Shown here: in pieces, positions 27,801 to 40,963 of the stretch
How positions within the stretch are numbered: position 1 is the first letter of the stretch
Layout: the number at the start of each line of letters is the position of its first letter
Position numbers and translations under genes: made by a program
Assembly: GCA_914767715.1 (NCBI GenBank)
Contig: OU612065.1
Span: 2,168,001-2,232,000 of the forward strand
Length of the DNA stretch: 64,000 nt
DNA from: Membranipora membranacea
Taxonomy: Eukaryota; Bryozoa; Gymnolaemata; Cheilostomatida; Membraniporidae
Direction of reading: 5' to 3'
Notes under the pieces: generated by a model
What the model was told of the DNA's origin: nothing
The model's database searches: none
The model's input: only the letters and a program-made list of their open reading frames with translations

Positions 27801-30800
27801 TTTGGGGGCTAGTGTTAGATATTATCGCAAGATTTGGTACTAACCATAAAGCATTGTATGGACCATTTTTAGGTAAATCTGAAATAAGCAAGGAAGAATC
27901 CATTGCTCCAGTGTAATCTTATTTAAACAGAGCAAACAAGCGCAGCGGTATGAAATGAAAATCTCTCGCTTGAAAAGCTGTGGACAGGGAATGGGTCATA
28001 GTCATTGATTGTAATGTACAGTCAGTATTTATAATCTTTGGTACAATGGTTCTTCTAATCTCTTCTTCAACATGGGCTCATAACAGAAATGAAGGTTGTT
28101 TTGATTAGCGGTCTCAACTCTCAACTCATTAAATTTGAACTTTTATGTCATCGACAGACTTGTGAGTGACTTTGTCATGTATTTGCAAAAGTTGTTATCT
28201 AACCACAATAGTCACTAATATTACTGTATTTCCCCTATAATAGGCTCATTACAAATCGCCTGGACAAGTTGGGCTGTGCATGAGTAGGCAACTCAATAGT
28301 GTTAACTTATAACCCCCAAACCTACCAGACCAAGTAACCCTGAAGACTTATTTTTCATGCAAATGCATGTGTGATAGTTGTCTTAATCTCATTTCAAGCT
28401 CAAAAATGATACCAAGAACCCTGTTCCTTTACAAACACTTTAATTATTACTTATGAACTTATTCAGATGAAAATGATAGTTGTTGGTGTGGATAATCTCA
28501 TACTTCCATCAGAAGAGGCCATTGAGGTGACAAGGAACAGTAACAAATCACAGGATGTCAACATGGGCAACTCAAAAAAATGGGGAGTTGGTGAGCTGGA
28601 GTTCGAGGCCGAAATGAGAAAACTCGATAACGCCGTAAGTTGGCAGTTTTTCTGATATGTGTTGTTATAAGGTGAGTCTCATCATCTATGAGTATTAGAC
28701 TGTTCTCAAATAGAGATACATTATGTGTATGATACACATACAGACTCTCTGATCATTGGACCTCATCATTCAGGGAAACATGCAGTAATTCCTGTAATGT
28801 CGTTGCTGATTATTCATTTTAAATTCATTAAAAAGAGCACAATATAAAAATCCTTAGTTTTTTATACTCCATAGCAGGACGACCTAGGAGCTCTGTAAAT
28901 TTGGGTACATATTGAGCTGCTGTGTGAGTGACTCGTGTTACTATATCTATATAACCCAGTGGTATTCTCTCACTTATATAGGGATACAGAACAGGATATG
29001 TATACAAGCTGCCGGTGTTAAAGTCTGAGAGGACGGACAGACAGACATCAGAAGTAGAATACCCTCCAGCCACCTCGGTGCTCGCTTTTTACGACGAGAA
29101 AGGAAACCTCAAGTAAGTTACTCATTGTAATAACCCTCTCTCTCTCACTGTGTCAGTCAAAGTCATAACCCTCTATCCCTGTCTCAGTCACTGTCTCGGC
29201 CATCTGTTACCATCATCTATGAGCTGCTGTTGCCTCTTAGAGATCGACTTTGAGACTGTGCAAGCTCTATATTGATAGCGCATGTGTTGAGGTCACCGCG
29301 GAGATAAAAATTTTAGGGATATATGCGAGGGAGGCAGTTCTGATGATTCATCATTCATCTCCTACAACACTATTAGAACGCAAGTCTCTGTAAAGATTGG
29401 TTTTCATTATAAAGCAAAAAGGGCTTTTATGAGTGGAACTGTTAATCTGCTGGAAAGTCTGATTGATGAGGCAATAGAATAGACCCGGTGTACCACGTAC
29501 TGTTAGTACTTGTGGGAGAAATGAAGACACAATTATGCCCATTAATGGAATGTCGACTACATTTTTTATCAACCGCAATCTCTAGAATGCCCTGGATTGT
29601 GGAATTTATGTTTACCGCTGATCAGTTTATAATTAAGGCTAATGGAGTCTTCACATACCCACCCAAAGCTGAGATACTCGGCTACTCGGCCACAGCCCAA
29701 CGTATGCAGCGAAGACATTTGATATTATTCATTATCTGATTACCATTCTTGTTGATTAGAGGCTTGAAGTAGTGAGAAGAAGAAAAAAACTTTGTGTTGC
29801 CCTCATGAAGCAGGTAAATACTGCAGATTTTACTCTGGCAGAGAGGCTGCTGTTTGGGTTGGCATTCTCTATTCTTTGTTTCTGACGAGTTTGTTTTCTT
29901 TGCTAGCAGACCTCTGTCAGCTATGTAGTAATTGTTAGCTGAGATGGGTATACAGTCCACCATTATTCTCACATGTGGGATTGATGTGTTATGTAACATT
30001 ACTCTGTGATCTAACATGGACTGTCTGACTGATGAGATTTATATACGCATATACATGAATCAGAGAGTACAGTGATGTTTGTCTCTCGATCAGGTCGTAA
30101 ACCTTAGTATAGCGCTCTATAATCTATTATCCTATTAGGAGCGAAAATGTGCTCTGTGCGCTCTATAATTATTATAGGCCTATTGACACAAAATGGCTCT
30201 AGTTGACTGGCCGACTGAAGATTGAAGTGTAAGAACTTGTGTGCACATTCAAGAACCATTCCGTAAAATGAAACATGGAGATGTGAAGGTGACAGTACTT
30301 CAAAACGCTGCTGGTGTTGGTCTCTGTGCTGCTATTAACGTTTCTCATGTTTGCATCATCACATTCACCCTCTAGTCATAAAACACAGACTAACAACCTG
30401 CCAGTAAAATGGATTAGCACTAAGAGGGTAAACAAGCACCAGTTATCTGAATGTAGATTATTCCATACACTGATTGTGTGATCTGAATACGCTTAGTGTC
30501 GACCCTGTCTGGCTGCTAAGTCATCTCAGTCACTGAAAGCTTCCTGTTCACACTTTTGCAATGAACCAGATAATTGAGAGAGTACAGTCATGTAGCATCC
30601 TCACCATGACCTCACTGTTACCATTAGCCCATATTTCATATTTCTTGGTATTCTATGGCCCATTGATTTTAACATCTCAAATGTTGAAGCAGTGACCTAA
30701 TTTATAAACTAAGCTGTCGCTGATGATGATGCTGCTGCTGCTACGTATCGTCAATAGTTAATACAATTGATCAATGTACTGTAGTGGCAGCCTGTGTACT

Positions 30801-33800
30801 TTGTTGTCTATCAAGTTGTTTTGTATGAATGCTTCCACTGCAGACGTGTTTTGTTTCATCGGTTCAATCCCCAGTAGAGATATATGCACTGGAAAAAGTT
30901 CTCTTCTACATCTAACTGACCGGCTGTGATCAGAAATACCCTGAAGGCGTATTAATGTCTGTGTGGCGAGCTTCTAGGGACGTGTCTCTATTTCAATGTT
31001 ATGATGTTATTTTGTTGGCTTTGAAATGTACTGTATCCAATTACGCTGAGACTTCCCTGGAAACAATCTGTGGTATGATATGATGGGCAATGATTTGTGA
31101 TTATGGTGTCTAAAGTTAAGTGAAGAGAGGGTGTAATCCTGGTTTATACCGATTAACCTTGATCTGACTGTAGATGATGATTCATCCTCATCTCATGGAG
31201 TTCCACACCCACACGAAACTCATCCTCTCATTTAATTCCACTTGTCTTTTTTACTCTTGGAATGGCCAGCTGAATGTGCCGGTCATCAATAATAAATCAA
31301 TTACTTTTTTGTAGACAAAATATCAGAGACGTCAAAGAGAGAAATAAAAGGTTACAGAAGACAGACTGGCTGAACACCCCAAATGTATACACTCGAGAGG
31401 AGATTGATGAGATAGGAACAGACAGACCCAAGAAAATTACAAAGGTAATCATTAAATGACTGGTGTTTTGTTGTCAGTCATGCAAGTACCGATCTATAAG
31501 ATACATAATTTGTTCACATTATATTATTTAATACCACAGTATACTCTTAAAATCAAAGCTCTAACTATAGACATGTTGTATTTTGTCCATGGCTCTAACT
31601 ATGAAGGAGAGTATTGGGTTAGGAAGATTGGCTTGGCTTGAAATTGAGACTCTCACTCTTTCTTTGCCAAGCGGCGGCGTTTCCATACTTATCATAGTCT
31701 CATATATTGTACTGCGCCATAAACCGGCTTAGTATGCGTAGCTGCAAAAAATAAGATAACACAGTATAGTTAGAACAACTATATGCATAAAAATTAAAAA
31801 CCCACAGGCCAACGGGATACGATTATACACATCATTAGATAACACCATCTATTATATGTAGCTAGGGAACGTGCTTATCAGTAAACTGACCCCTATTAGT
31901 CATGTGGATAAAATAGGTTATATTACGATGGAGGCAAAGTAGTAATAGCTCAAAGTAAGGATGTATGAATATATTATAGCCTTACTCTGTGAGAATAGGG
32001 CACATCAAAATGTCAATACTTTAAGCTCAATTTACAGCAGTCAGCCACCTTGATTTGTGTTGAAGTCTATGTACAAATAAATGGCTGGTCATTTTGTAGC
32101 CCTAAGCATTAACTGATAGAGTAGATACATTCACATAAAATACAACTAAGCATACAACTGAGCATATAGGACATTACTAAAACCTGGACCTGAATTCTTG
32201 GTAATGACTCCCTGTAACATGATAATGTTGAGCGGGAATTGCCTCCTTGGCTGCTTTTTATGACCTGATTTCAAAGGCGAGCAGATCTATCAACTCATTA
32301 GCCGAGTTGTTTTATTGGACCTTGATGTTGGGTAGGCTGTAGCGTTTTACTCTTTGATTGTCAGAATTCTTCTCGCTACAGTATGTTAGGAATTTTGCTG
32401 CCAAATAATGTCAAGCAACAATCTTCTGTTCACTGCTGAATTAATCAGCCATCATTCATCGATGACTAGCCTTGTGTTTTTAGAGGATGCCAAAATGTTA
32501 CACTTTGGACACACCCAGATATCATAATAAACAGCCAGTATCAGCTACATGCGGGATGTACCCTCATCACTCTCAGAGACTTACATATAAATCCTGATAA
32601 TGATTAGCCGGCAGTCCGGCTACTCTGATAATGCTGCTGCTTTAGGCAATAAAAGATCATGCTGCTGCTAGCATTCTTTTATCATGAGATTATTTAGTCT
32701 CTGATTATTATTATGTAACATTAGATACAAAGTTCCAACTTTCCATCCCGCGGCAGATTTATGCTGATTTTATCTGTGACAAGCGGTGAGCCTGTCGACT
32801 GAATTTCATAACAAAACAACAGCTTTGCAATTCTGCGAAAGCGATAAAAACATATAGAGTGATATATGACTACTGATAGACTGAGATATGAATGCTGTGT
32901 ATTTAGTGGGTGAGAGCTCAGTCTCCAGAGATGACTAATCCAGCTGTAGAAGTCCACTCCAAAAATCAGTTTGCTCCCATCGGAGGAGAGAGGTTGGAAA
33001 TGAAGAAAATGTATAAACATGTAAGAGTATGGCCCCTGCCACCGGGTTTGTTTGACGCATCATGTGTTTGATCCGATCTAGGTGCGAGTTTTAGTGTGAG
33101 AACGCCAACACAGACAGGGCGGAATGTACTAACTGCTGGTCGTGAAGGTGTCCAGCGTGGCCCCACATACAGCCGGCCTGTTAGGGATGTGCCAGCATGT
33201 ATAATGTTATGTAGTGAGTTATGCTGCTTATGCATGGTGTGTGCCTGTTTTCTGTGTTTGTAGTGGGTACCAGCTACAGACTCTCCAAGTAAACAAGGTA
33301 CTCCTGTCAGAATCGAGAATAGAAATCAGTTTGCTCCACAAGGATCTAATCCTAAAGAGTTCATACAGCAACAACGTCAGGTACAAACATATAAATACAC
33401 GGATCCTACTCTGCACTCTGAAGGCATGGATGCTGCTCATAGGGCTGATTGGTGTCAAACCAACTGTTCATTGGCCACTTCTCGTTTTTACTTCCATAAG
33501 AAGAATTGAGCTGGAAGGCTAGCTAATTGAGATGCCATTTGAAATATGAAAGTTTATGCAACAAGTTTTAAATTAAGATACTACAAATTTACTCTTTTTG
33601 AAAGATAGTGATACCAGAATGTTGGAGTGACTTGGTAACTGTTGGCATTGTCATGTCAACAAAAGGCTGACAATGATAAATGTGTTCTGGAATCTTGGCA
33701 AATGCTCTGACATGCATGACTATTTTTAGTGTCCTACTGGTTGAGTGTGTGAAAATCCCCTACAAAATTTTATATTTCAATCCAGAAGGCCAACTATTGG

Positions 33801-36800
33801 CATGATATAGATCTCGCAATCAATGACCTAGTTTCGAAATTTAATGACTCACTACAGATCTAACTATATATATTACTAGTTTTTGCATTTTCCCAGTGGG
33901 TAACAAAAATTTACACATTTATCTTGCAGATCAAAGATGGTTATTATACAGATAAGATTACCGCTGGATACCAGTCTAAGATATTAGAAGGGGGCGTTGT
34001 AGAGGGACAGCTAACGGTGAGTTAGTAGTCACCTCTCTCTTATCATGCTAATCGCTATGAACTCTGTGTAACTCTGATACGCTGCTAGCAATCCTTGGAG
34101 ATCAGACTACCTGTTCAACATATCATACACAGTATTGATATGAGAAATAAATTGTCAGAAGTATACTAAAATATTGACGGGTTGTTTTTAATGTAAGCTC
34201 TCATCACTACTTATAACCCCAATAAAATGTAACATCTTGTCTTAATCACATACAGACAACAGTGTGAGATTATATTGGATTTTTCGGCGAGATGATTTTC
34301 ATAATGAAAGAAATCAAAAATATTGAAGGATAGATTGATGATTGTTATGAAGTTGATTAGATAAGTGTTACTAATAGAGTGAGTTTGATTAGTGGTCCCC
34401 CTGTGTATTATCAGCTCAGCTGCAGATGCTGATGCTGCTCGATGATTCACGTTATCATGCTCTTTTTGTAACTGATATATACACATGGGAATAACCTGTC
34501 AATGACAGTAACTCTGTATCTCTATAAAGAACTTCTTTGTTAACTCTGCCTCGCATGCCCCCAATATGCTTCAAGTTTCTTATGAAGATATATTGGATTC
34601 CTCCTGTACATTTATGTCGTATGAAGGCTTGATAGCAATATCTTATTACTTTTTAGGATGGAAGTCTCACACAGTCTGGAGATCACATTGTTGTAGTAGG
34701 TGCAGCTAGTAAGGGTATTATCAAGAGAGAGCATCAGCACAATGCTATCGTGTATAAATCGTACTACGCCACCAATCCATTCGATAAGATGAGCGACGAT
34801 GAGCTCAAAGACTACGAGGACGCTGTCAGCAGAGGAGAGAAACCTCCTAAAGAAGAAGTTATCGCTGATATCCAACAACAACTACAAGGTTTGCTTACTC
34901 ATGGCTCATTGTACACTTACGTGTAAAATAAGTGAAATGGGACATGAGGTGCAAAATTCATGGCGAAGGGCTGGTCGCTATGCTTCAATTGAGGGTCTGA
35001 ATCTTCATAATTGGAGTAGCAGTAGCGAGTGAGTGTTTGGCATATTGATGAAATTGGTAAATCAAATCTATGTTTACTTATTTAGCTGAGGTAGACTCCG
35101 GATTGACACAAGATGAGCCAGCCTCTCCTTCCGGTCAGATTATCGAAGAAGTGACAGCAGAAATGCAGAACTCAACACTGGAATCAGAGCCAGGTATGTC
35201 TCCATGACTCTCTCTACTATCCAAACCTTGCACTGCACTCTCCTCCCCCCCCCCCCCCCCCTGGGTGCTTGGTCAGTTAGTTACGCTGCTCTGCTAAAGG
35301 TAAGCTGTGTTATATGCTATGGTTATGGGAACTTAATCATCACATCGAGTCACATTAGACGGTAAGTGCAGCTAGATGCTTGTACCTTTATATTTATGTT
35401 GTGTCTGCATGCCCTTCCTGTATGTTGTTTGGTGCTGGGAACTATGTACATGTTATTATTCTTAAGGTGATGTGATTCCCTATGTAATCCGGGAGTTTGG
35501 GTGGAACCGAAGCTCCCAAACTCCCTGATGAATGCATGCTGCATTACTGCACTATAGAGTCATCCTATCCTTGCGATATGATAAAAAGAATAGGACAACT
35601 CCATATTGCAACAAATAGTAATAAGCTCGGCATCCTATCCCTTGCTTCTGTTCTTCTATGCTTTGAATGTGTTCCTCTAGGTTATCAAACTGATCTCAAT
35701 ACTCAGACTAAAAGTACATCAGCATTGCAATCAGATATCTATACGAGTTCTGGCAACTCAAATTTACACAAATCTCTAAACAATGAAGCGGAGTCAGCGT
35801 TTAGAGTATATACCCCCAGCCATTCTAGTCAGCCCTCATCACCCGACAAACAGCAAAGACGTTATACACCCACAGGTACATCGGGCAGAGAGAACTATTT
35901 TATGTTAATGTAATACCTGCTGTTAAAGTCCATCTTATGACTGACCCCTCTATCCTACTGTGTATGAACAGTAGCATGTGAATTACAATCTACCTGTCAA
36001 AAACAGAGTTTGAACCCAATATTTTATTTTGTCTTGTCTTAGTTTTGTTGGTTTTCCATGTTTCTCTTATTGCATGCTTGTTCCCTGTATTGAATTGTTG
36101 TCATTAGTTGGCTACTACTGTGTTGTGATTTATTAGCTATGAGACGAGCCCAATCAAAGGAAACTAACATAGATGATGTGTTGGGTGGTGGTGGTACAAC
36201 TCGCACCCCAACCGCTGCACCCAGACTTAGTCAGACAGGTAGGCAGGCAGGCTCAATACACTGCACCAAGTCTGTGTATACATCACAACACCAGCTTATA
36301 TCGCTCTGCTACACTGCTATACAACCTAACTACTGTTTCGGTAGATATGTCACTCAGTCCCAATGTGTGGCTGTTTGATGTAGTTGCATTTAACGCTAGA
36401 GGGTATGTCCTTGCTAATGACACACCACGTAGCTGATTGTGCTAAGTGCTTGCTTAAGTTAACTTACTTATACAAGGTAGGATATCCTAGTTAGAAGGCA
36501 GAACCATAGACTTAATATACTACATATTAAGTCTATGGGCAGAACCATCAGTGTCTTGCTGCTAGTGTTTAGTCATAGTTATAGTTTGTGCTAAGCTGGT
36601 TTATGTATTGTAGTCCTCTGACTTCACCCTCGATTACTTTTTTCCTTGGTTTGGAAATTCTTCATATGCATTGCACCATCTTATCCTTTACGGTGATGAG
36701 AAATTTTCTCATCAACTAATTTACCCTAGTAGATACTAAAACGGCCAGTGTTTGGTGCTATTTCCCTATTGTGCCTTTTGTTTCTGCATGTTGAGTTGAG

Positions 36801-38299
36801 GCTTTTATGTATTGTTTATGTAGAGGCCCCAGAACCTGCCATCAGGCGTGGAGCAGACCAATATGCATCAATGAAAGGTCCCTCCAGGTCAAATGAGCGT
36901 AAGTTCAATCAGAATATACAACCCAGAATATACCTGCCAGCTCATAGCTGTGTGACTTCCTTAGTGATATAGATATGTTGGCTAAGTATCAATAGCGGCT
37001 GTAGGAGCACATCCTAATTTTCCTTCGCCAATGCACATATTTTTTGCGGGCTGAAACCACCTACTCTTACATTCTTTGGAAAGATAAATGCTGTATAATA
37101 GTGGTACTAACTACTGACTGTCTTGTTATTGGTTGCGCTTCTTCTTTAGCAACCCACTGCTTGTTATATTTTGAAGCTTTATTGCACGTTTGTTTGGTTT
37201 GTTCCAATGCATGGCAAGCTGTGTTTTATTTTGCCCGCCTCATTTCATTTAGTTGTAGATGAACTCAAGGATAAAAGTAGTTTTAAACGATCCAAATCTG
37301 AACGCAAACCCAAAAAAGGTACTGGTAATATTAGATCATTATAAATAATTCTTCTGGGTCACAGAAAGCTGATAACATCTCGGACATCCCGTAGTATCAG
37401 GTGTCACATTGCTGACATCACCCCGTAGTATCAGGTGTTACTCTGAGGCTGCTACCTCTTCTATCTCACTCACCTGGTTACTTACAGATTAGCTTATAGT
37501 ATAATATTATCGCCTCTCTTATTTAAAGCTGCCGTATAGAGGGAGGGTTTGCAATGTGTGAGGTCTGTCTGTGGAAAGTGCGTAAACGATGTGCTACTTT
37601 TCTTGTTAGTACAAGTAAAATTATGTTGGCACATGGCTGTTCAAATGGCAGGTACCAATAACGTAAATACAAATATTTGAAATAAGAAAGATTGATAAAT
37701 AATAATAACTTACAACTCTCTGAAATCTCACTCTTTAATGGACAAGTTTAATAATTTTAGGTGAGAGGCCAGGATCACCTGACTCAGCAGATCCAAATCA
37801 CAATGATGAAGATGGAACTCCTGCTGAAAATGGAGAGGTGAGTTCCTCTGTCTCTCTTACATACTCACTTATGTATTTATGACTGCCTTGCCTGGTCCAT
37901 TCTGCTGAGAAAGTAGTAGATAAAAATGACATCCTCACTCAAAGATTTCTTCTCTATATTTTAAATGATGGATCTCGGTGTAATCATGGTGGATATTAGG
38001 AAGTAAGATACCAGACATCACTACATGTTTGAGGCTGTGGTGTAGCAGGGGCCAAAGAACTTGTGTTCAAGATCTTACAATTTCATTGTATCATGATGCT
38101 GGGATTAAAGCGAAATTTCATAATCTAAATCTCTATTCAATGCTTGTTCATGGCAATAATTATGTTTTTTAAACAGGAATCTCCATCCAAAGATGGCAAG
38201 AAGAAAAAGGAAAAGAAGGATAAGAAGGCGAGAATGCCATCTTTCTCATTCGGTAAGAAAAAGGACACAAAGAAATCCAAGGTACAGACTGCAGTCTAG
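18824..38299 (+). CDS. ADD1-like: Adducin, spectrin-actin capping/assembly protein (complete)
   Basis: From the first start the exons are 18824-18893, 21564-21712, 23509-23614, 24835-24986, 25415-25645, 25788-26030, 28467-28634, 28982-29112, 31315-31444, 33264-33380, 33930-34016, 34657-34888, 35086-35193, 35681-35875, 36137-36238, 36824-36898, 37259-37318, 37761-37837, 38177-38299; all phases agree (about 850 residues). Adducin caps actin barbed ends and recruits spectrin at the membrane cortex. Marks: KRVSEILNSQAF..EELEEII, the class II aldolase-like head (KGERILRCKLA, SGIYNHIT, INPFGLLYGEVTA, HTHVPSVVA, FLRNHGVV), the neck (GELEFEAEMRKLDN, GYRTGY), a tail segment QHNAIVYKSYYATNPF, and a basic MARCKS-like end (RMPSFSFGKKKDTKKSK) that in vertebrates binds calmodulin, spectrin and actin. 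Exons 34657-37837 form a long Ser/Pro-rich tail of small exons, almost all leaving one codon nucleotide, so several could be skipped without breaking frame. Confidence 0.95.
20130..20262 (+). CDS. Adducin alternative first coding exon b
   Basis: ATG at 20130 opens an acidic, Ser/Asn/Asp-rich peptide of 44 residues (MDNQTSDVPDNVESENT...). It ends LRLG at donor G|GTAGGT. It leaves one nucleotide (G), exactly as exon 18824-18893 does, so both can splice to the exon at 21564. No in-phase acceptor precedes the ATG. It is best read as a second promoter's first exon. Confidence 0.75.
23321..23419 (+). CDS. Adducin alternative first coding exon c (skips the first conserved exon)
   Basis: ATG at 23321 opens 33 codons (MSDSTPTSPTLNNLSQLIDE...), ending at a strong donor GAG|GTAAGT in phase 0. 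That phase does not fit the exon at 21564, which lies upstream anyway. It does fit the exon at 23509, which starts in phase 0. A transcript from here would lack the KRVSEIL..EELEEII segment found in other adducins. Confidence 0.7.
23732..23759. repeat. Palindrome GCAAGGAGTTAGA|GACTCTAACTCCTTGC
   Basis: An exact hairpin in the adducin intron after exon 23509. Related GGAGTTAG/CTAACTCC hairpins occur near 12135 and 17098, so the arm may be a dispersed motif. Confidence 0.6.
26031..28466 (+). other. Long adducin intron without recognised content
   Basis: A hairpin at about 26449-26526 pairs AAGGTACTAAAAAGGTACTA with its near-complement. Otherwise only AT-rich sequence and short frames were seen. 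The other large adducin introns (29113-31314, 31445-33263) are likewise without recognised genes. Confidence 0.5.
36504..36538. repeat. Short palindrome CATAGACTTAAT...ATTAAGTCTATG, copy 1
   Basis: A perfect hairpin of about 15-bp arms in an adducin intron. The same arm sequence recurs at 44556-44604, so it may be a small dispersed element. Confidence 0.6.
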
Positions 38300-39300
38300 T
38301 CATTTCATATACAAGCTGCTATATCAACTCTGAGAGACTTATAACTCTCAAAGTTCGGTGGGATACATCATTGTGTTTGAATGGCAAGATGCCTCATCTA
38401 ATGCTTGAAGAAGATACCCCTTCTTCAACTTGTTCTAGTTCTTGATGATGGAGTTTGTTGTACATTCTTTGGCTCAATATTTCCAGTAGATTGTAGCACA
38501 CAAAAAGGAGGACTGGCTCCTTATTCAGACTGGAACTTACTGTACAAAAAGGACAATGAATATTCCTACCTAGCTTCTTTTTATGTTACTATTTTTTCTG
38601 CAATCATACATTTCTAGCTTTTATGATCTTGATAGCTTAATAATATCAATCGGATTATACCACAGGCACATTTCCCATAAGTTTTCGAAAGCTAGCCTCC
38701 CTTCCTTACTGGGGGATAAAGACCATCTGATGGGTGGCGCAGGTGTGCCCGTGTCCATATAGACACTACTGTAGCATGTACTTAATATTACCTTTATGTG
38801 ATTTATATCTGTGTTGCTTTCTTATTTTTTTGTTTCCATGTGTTTCTTTTTGACTTTTCACAAAACAAAGTTTTGTAACAACTGATAAAATGAACAATGC
38901 TTTTGAGGAGTTTATCATTTAGGATCAGACTTGAAGGGTGATGATAATAACTCAAGCATTTTGTTGCGAATCTTAGTATGATTAGCCAAGAGTGGAGATA
39001 AAAATAATAAATGTGATTTTGAGAGTCATTATGACACTAGATCTATGCCTATTCTTGTTATAATTTTTGTTTACCTCCAATAATATTATGATTAAACTTT
39101 CGTATTATCTTCTGTCCCGTTGATGTAAACTTATTTTTACCTCTTTCTCCGCCTGCAGATTTCAAATCACTTTTTATTGTTACAATATCAGAATATTAAT
39201 ATGTAGTTTTTCGCTTGTATCATCATGTTCTGCTTATGTATCTTAGTATACCATAAATTTTGTAAAAAATAAAGACAACCTTAGCGAGAAAAACTGCGCC
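38300..39300. terminator. Convergent 3' UTR region with facing poly(A) signals
   Basis: A plus-strand AATAAA at 39268-39273 could end the adducin transcript 28 bp before the stop of the opposing frame (39301). A minus-strand AATAAA (TTTATT at 39173-39178) could end that opposing transcript. If both are used, the two 3' UTRs overlap by about 100 nt. Confidence 0.5.
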
Positions 39301-40446
39301 TCACACCTCTGTACTCTTAACTTTGTCATTTATATTTTGCTGAGCATTGTTTGTATCTTCAGTGGAACTACCACCAGTAACATGATTTGGTTCAGTGTTT
39401 TCTGTCAAAGTGGATAGTACAGTCGTATCATTAGCTAATCTTCTGAGTTCTGATTGGGTGTGGGTATCATCGTTAAAGCTGCTCATGTTATCTGAGGTTG
39501 GTACCTTGTTACTGGCTGTAGCTTGCTGCTTGGTAGTGCTCTCCTCTTGTGATGACTCTAATGTATCATCTGCAGTAGTTGTTTTAGCTGATGATGTTGG
39601 CTGCTGTCTTTTAGATGAGGTTGATCTAGATGGATTAGTCACTGTGATCGTTGGAGTGTCAGGTTGTAGGAGGGGTAGAGGATCGGTGGGTAAAGATGGC
39701 TCTGATTCAGGAACTGCTGTTCTGTTATGTGTTGCCGGTTCTGTCTCACTGAATGTCGAGATCAATGATGACTGGTGCTGGTTACCAGTGGTAGTCTCCT
39801 TTGGACTTAGTGTAAGCTGGTTGTCAGTTCTCTCACTTGCACTTAATGCACGATCATTCCCTCTTGTAATGGGTGCCGCCAAGCTTCCTTCGGTTGGCTG
39901 TTTTCCACTTTGATCTGTGATAGTGATTTGTATGACCTCAGTTTTAGCCTCATCTTTGGCTTCAGTTTCAAGGGCATGGTTTGACGCTACCATATTTAGC
40001 TCGCTTATGGTGTCTCTTATAGCCGACAACTTCTTCACCACAAATTCGCCTTTATTTGTTATGCTATCATCTATTTTGCTCAGTATGTTAGGACTGCTTG
40101 GAAGGATGGTATGCTCTGTTTGACTCTTGCTCTGGGAATATGTTGTATCTTTCTCAAGCGCTCTAGATGCTGTGTCAGAGCGGCTGAATCCCAATGTCCT
40201 TGGCACTGAGTCGGCTATTGCGTCAGTCAGCACACCGGTCGTAACATCTAGTGAGGTAAGATCTGCTGTGTTAGAAAGCATAGAGCTCAAACAGGTGCAG
40301 CATACGGGTTTCTTGGTAAACTTTTTAACGGTGTCAGCCATGCTGAGATGACTTTTACAAGACGACACAACGCTATGGTGTGTTGGATCCTTACACTGGT
40401 TTTTTAGTTGTGCGCTTAACATCATTGCTGTCTCAATCTCCTCCAT
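39301..40446 (-). CDS. Ser/Thr-rich low-complexity protein, 381 residues, unrecognised
   Basis: One uninterrupted minus-strand frame runs from ATG at 40446 to TGA at 39301. The start has a strong Kozak context (AGCACCATGG). The first 65 residues look ordered and hold a cysteine cluster (KKPVCCTCLSSM). The rest is rich in Ser, Thr, Asn, Glu and Gln with runs such as PSLPTDPLPLLQPDTPT, typical of a disordered tail. It could instead be the last exon of the unit upstream (40964-41615), since an acceptor-like TAACAG sits just before the ATG, but the phases do not match across a direct splice. No family is recognised. Confidence 0.55.
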   Translation of the reverse strand: MEEIETAMMLSAQLKNQCKDPTHHSVVSSCKSHLSMADTVKKFTKKPVCCTCLSSMLSNTADLTSLDVTTGVLTDAIADSVPRTLGFSRSDTASRALEKDTTYSQSKSQTEHTILPSSPNILSKIDDSITNKGEFVVKKLSAIRDTISELNMVASNHALETEAKDEAKTEVIQITITDQSGKQPTEGSLAAPITRGNDRALSASERTDNQLTLSPKETTTGNQHQSSLISTFSETEPATHNRTAVPESEPSLPTDPLPLLQPDTPTITVTNPSRSTSSKRQQPTSSAKTTTADDTLESSQEESTTKQQATASNKVPTSDNMSSFNDDTHTQSELRRLANDTTVLSTLTENTEPNHVTGGSSTEDTNNAQQNINDKVKSTEV

Positions 40447-40963
40447 GGTGCTTTTGTCTGCTGTTAGAAACTACAAATTTTAAAGTCAAGTATTCATATT
40501 ATTATATAATTTCATGGCAAGTTTTTAACCTTTCGATTTCATTTTCTGACATTAAAGTTTAACCATCTTGAATTTTTTTATTTCCACCAGATTTTTCTTA
40601 ATTTCTTAAAAGCTATCATTGGGTAAAACTTAAAAACTGCATATTGTGACATTGTCAACAAATTCAGAAATTTTGTTGTGCCAAATGATAGCGTATATAA
40701 AAGGAAATTTTGAGCAAATGATCTGACGTAAAAATCTGACTGACAAGTCAGATGCGTAAATGCATCAAATATTTCTAGTTTCTTGTGTGACCAGAATGTT
40801 GTAGCCAAACTGCCTGTGGTTTAGTTTTCTTAATGTTAGAATGTGAAAAGTTAGTAAAGTTAGCGTTATGGGCTCATATTAATTTGGGATATTTGGTAAT
40901 ATAAAAAAAAGGATCATATGAGCTCATAACCCCAACTTTATTCCTGGCATATCCTGCTTCAAT

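Noticed and set aside
35240-35262. Poly-C run as a regulatory element
   Set aside because: Simple homopolymer in an adducin intron; similar runs at about 3838 and 15180 suggest ordinary slippage.
39395-39913. Plus-strand frame of 172 codons
   Set aside because: Antisense shadow of the Ser/Thr-rich minus-strand frame; its Val/Ser/Leu-rich make-up is the complement of Thr/Asn/Glu codons.
40578-40808. Minus-strand frame of 76 codons as a bridging exon between two unrecognised units
   Set aside because: It lacks convincing acceptor and donor sites that would fix the phase mismatch between 40985 and 40446.
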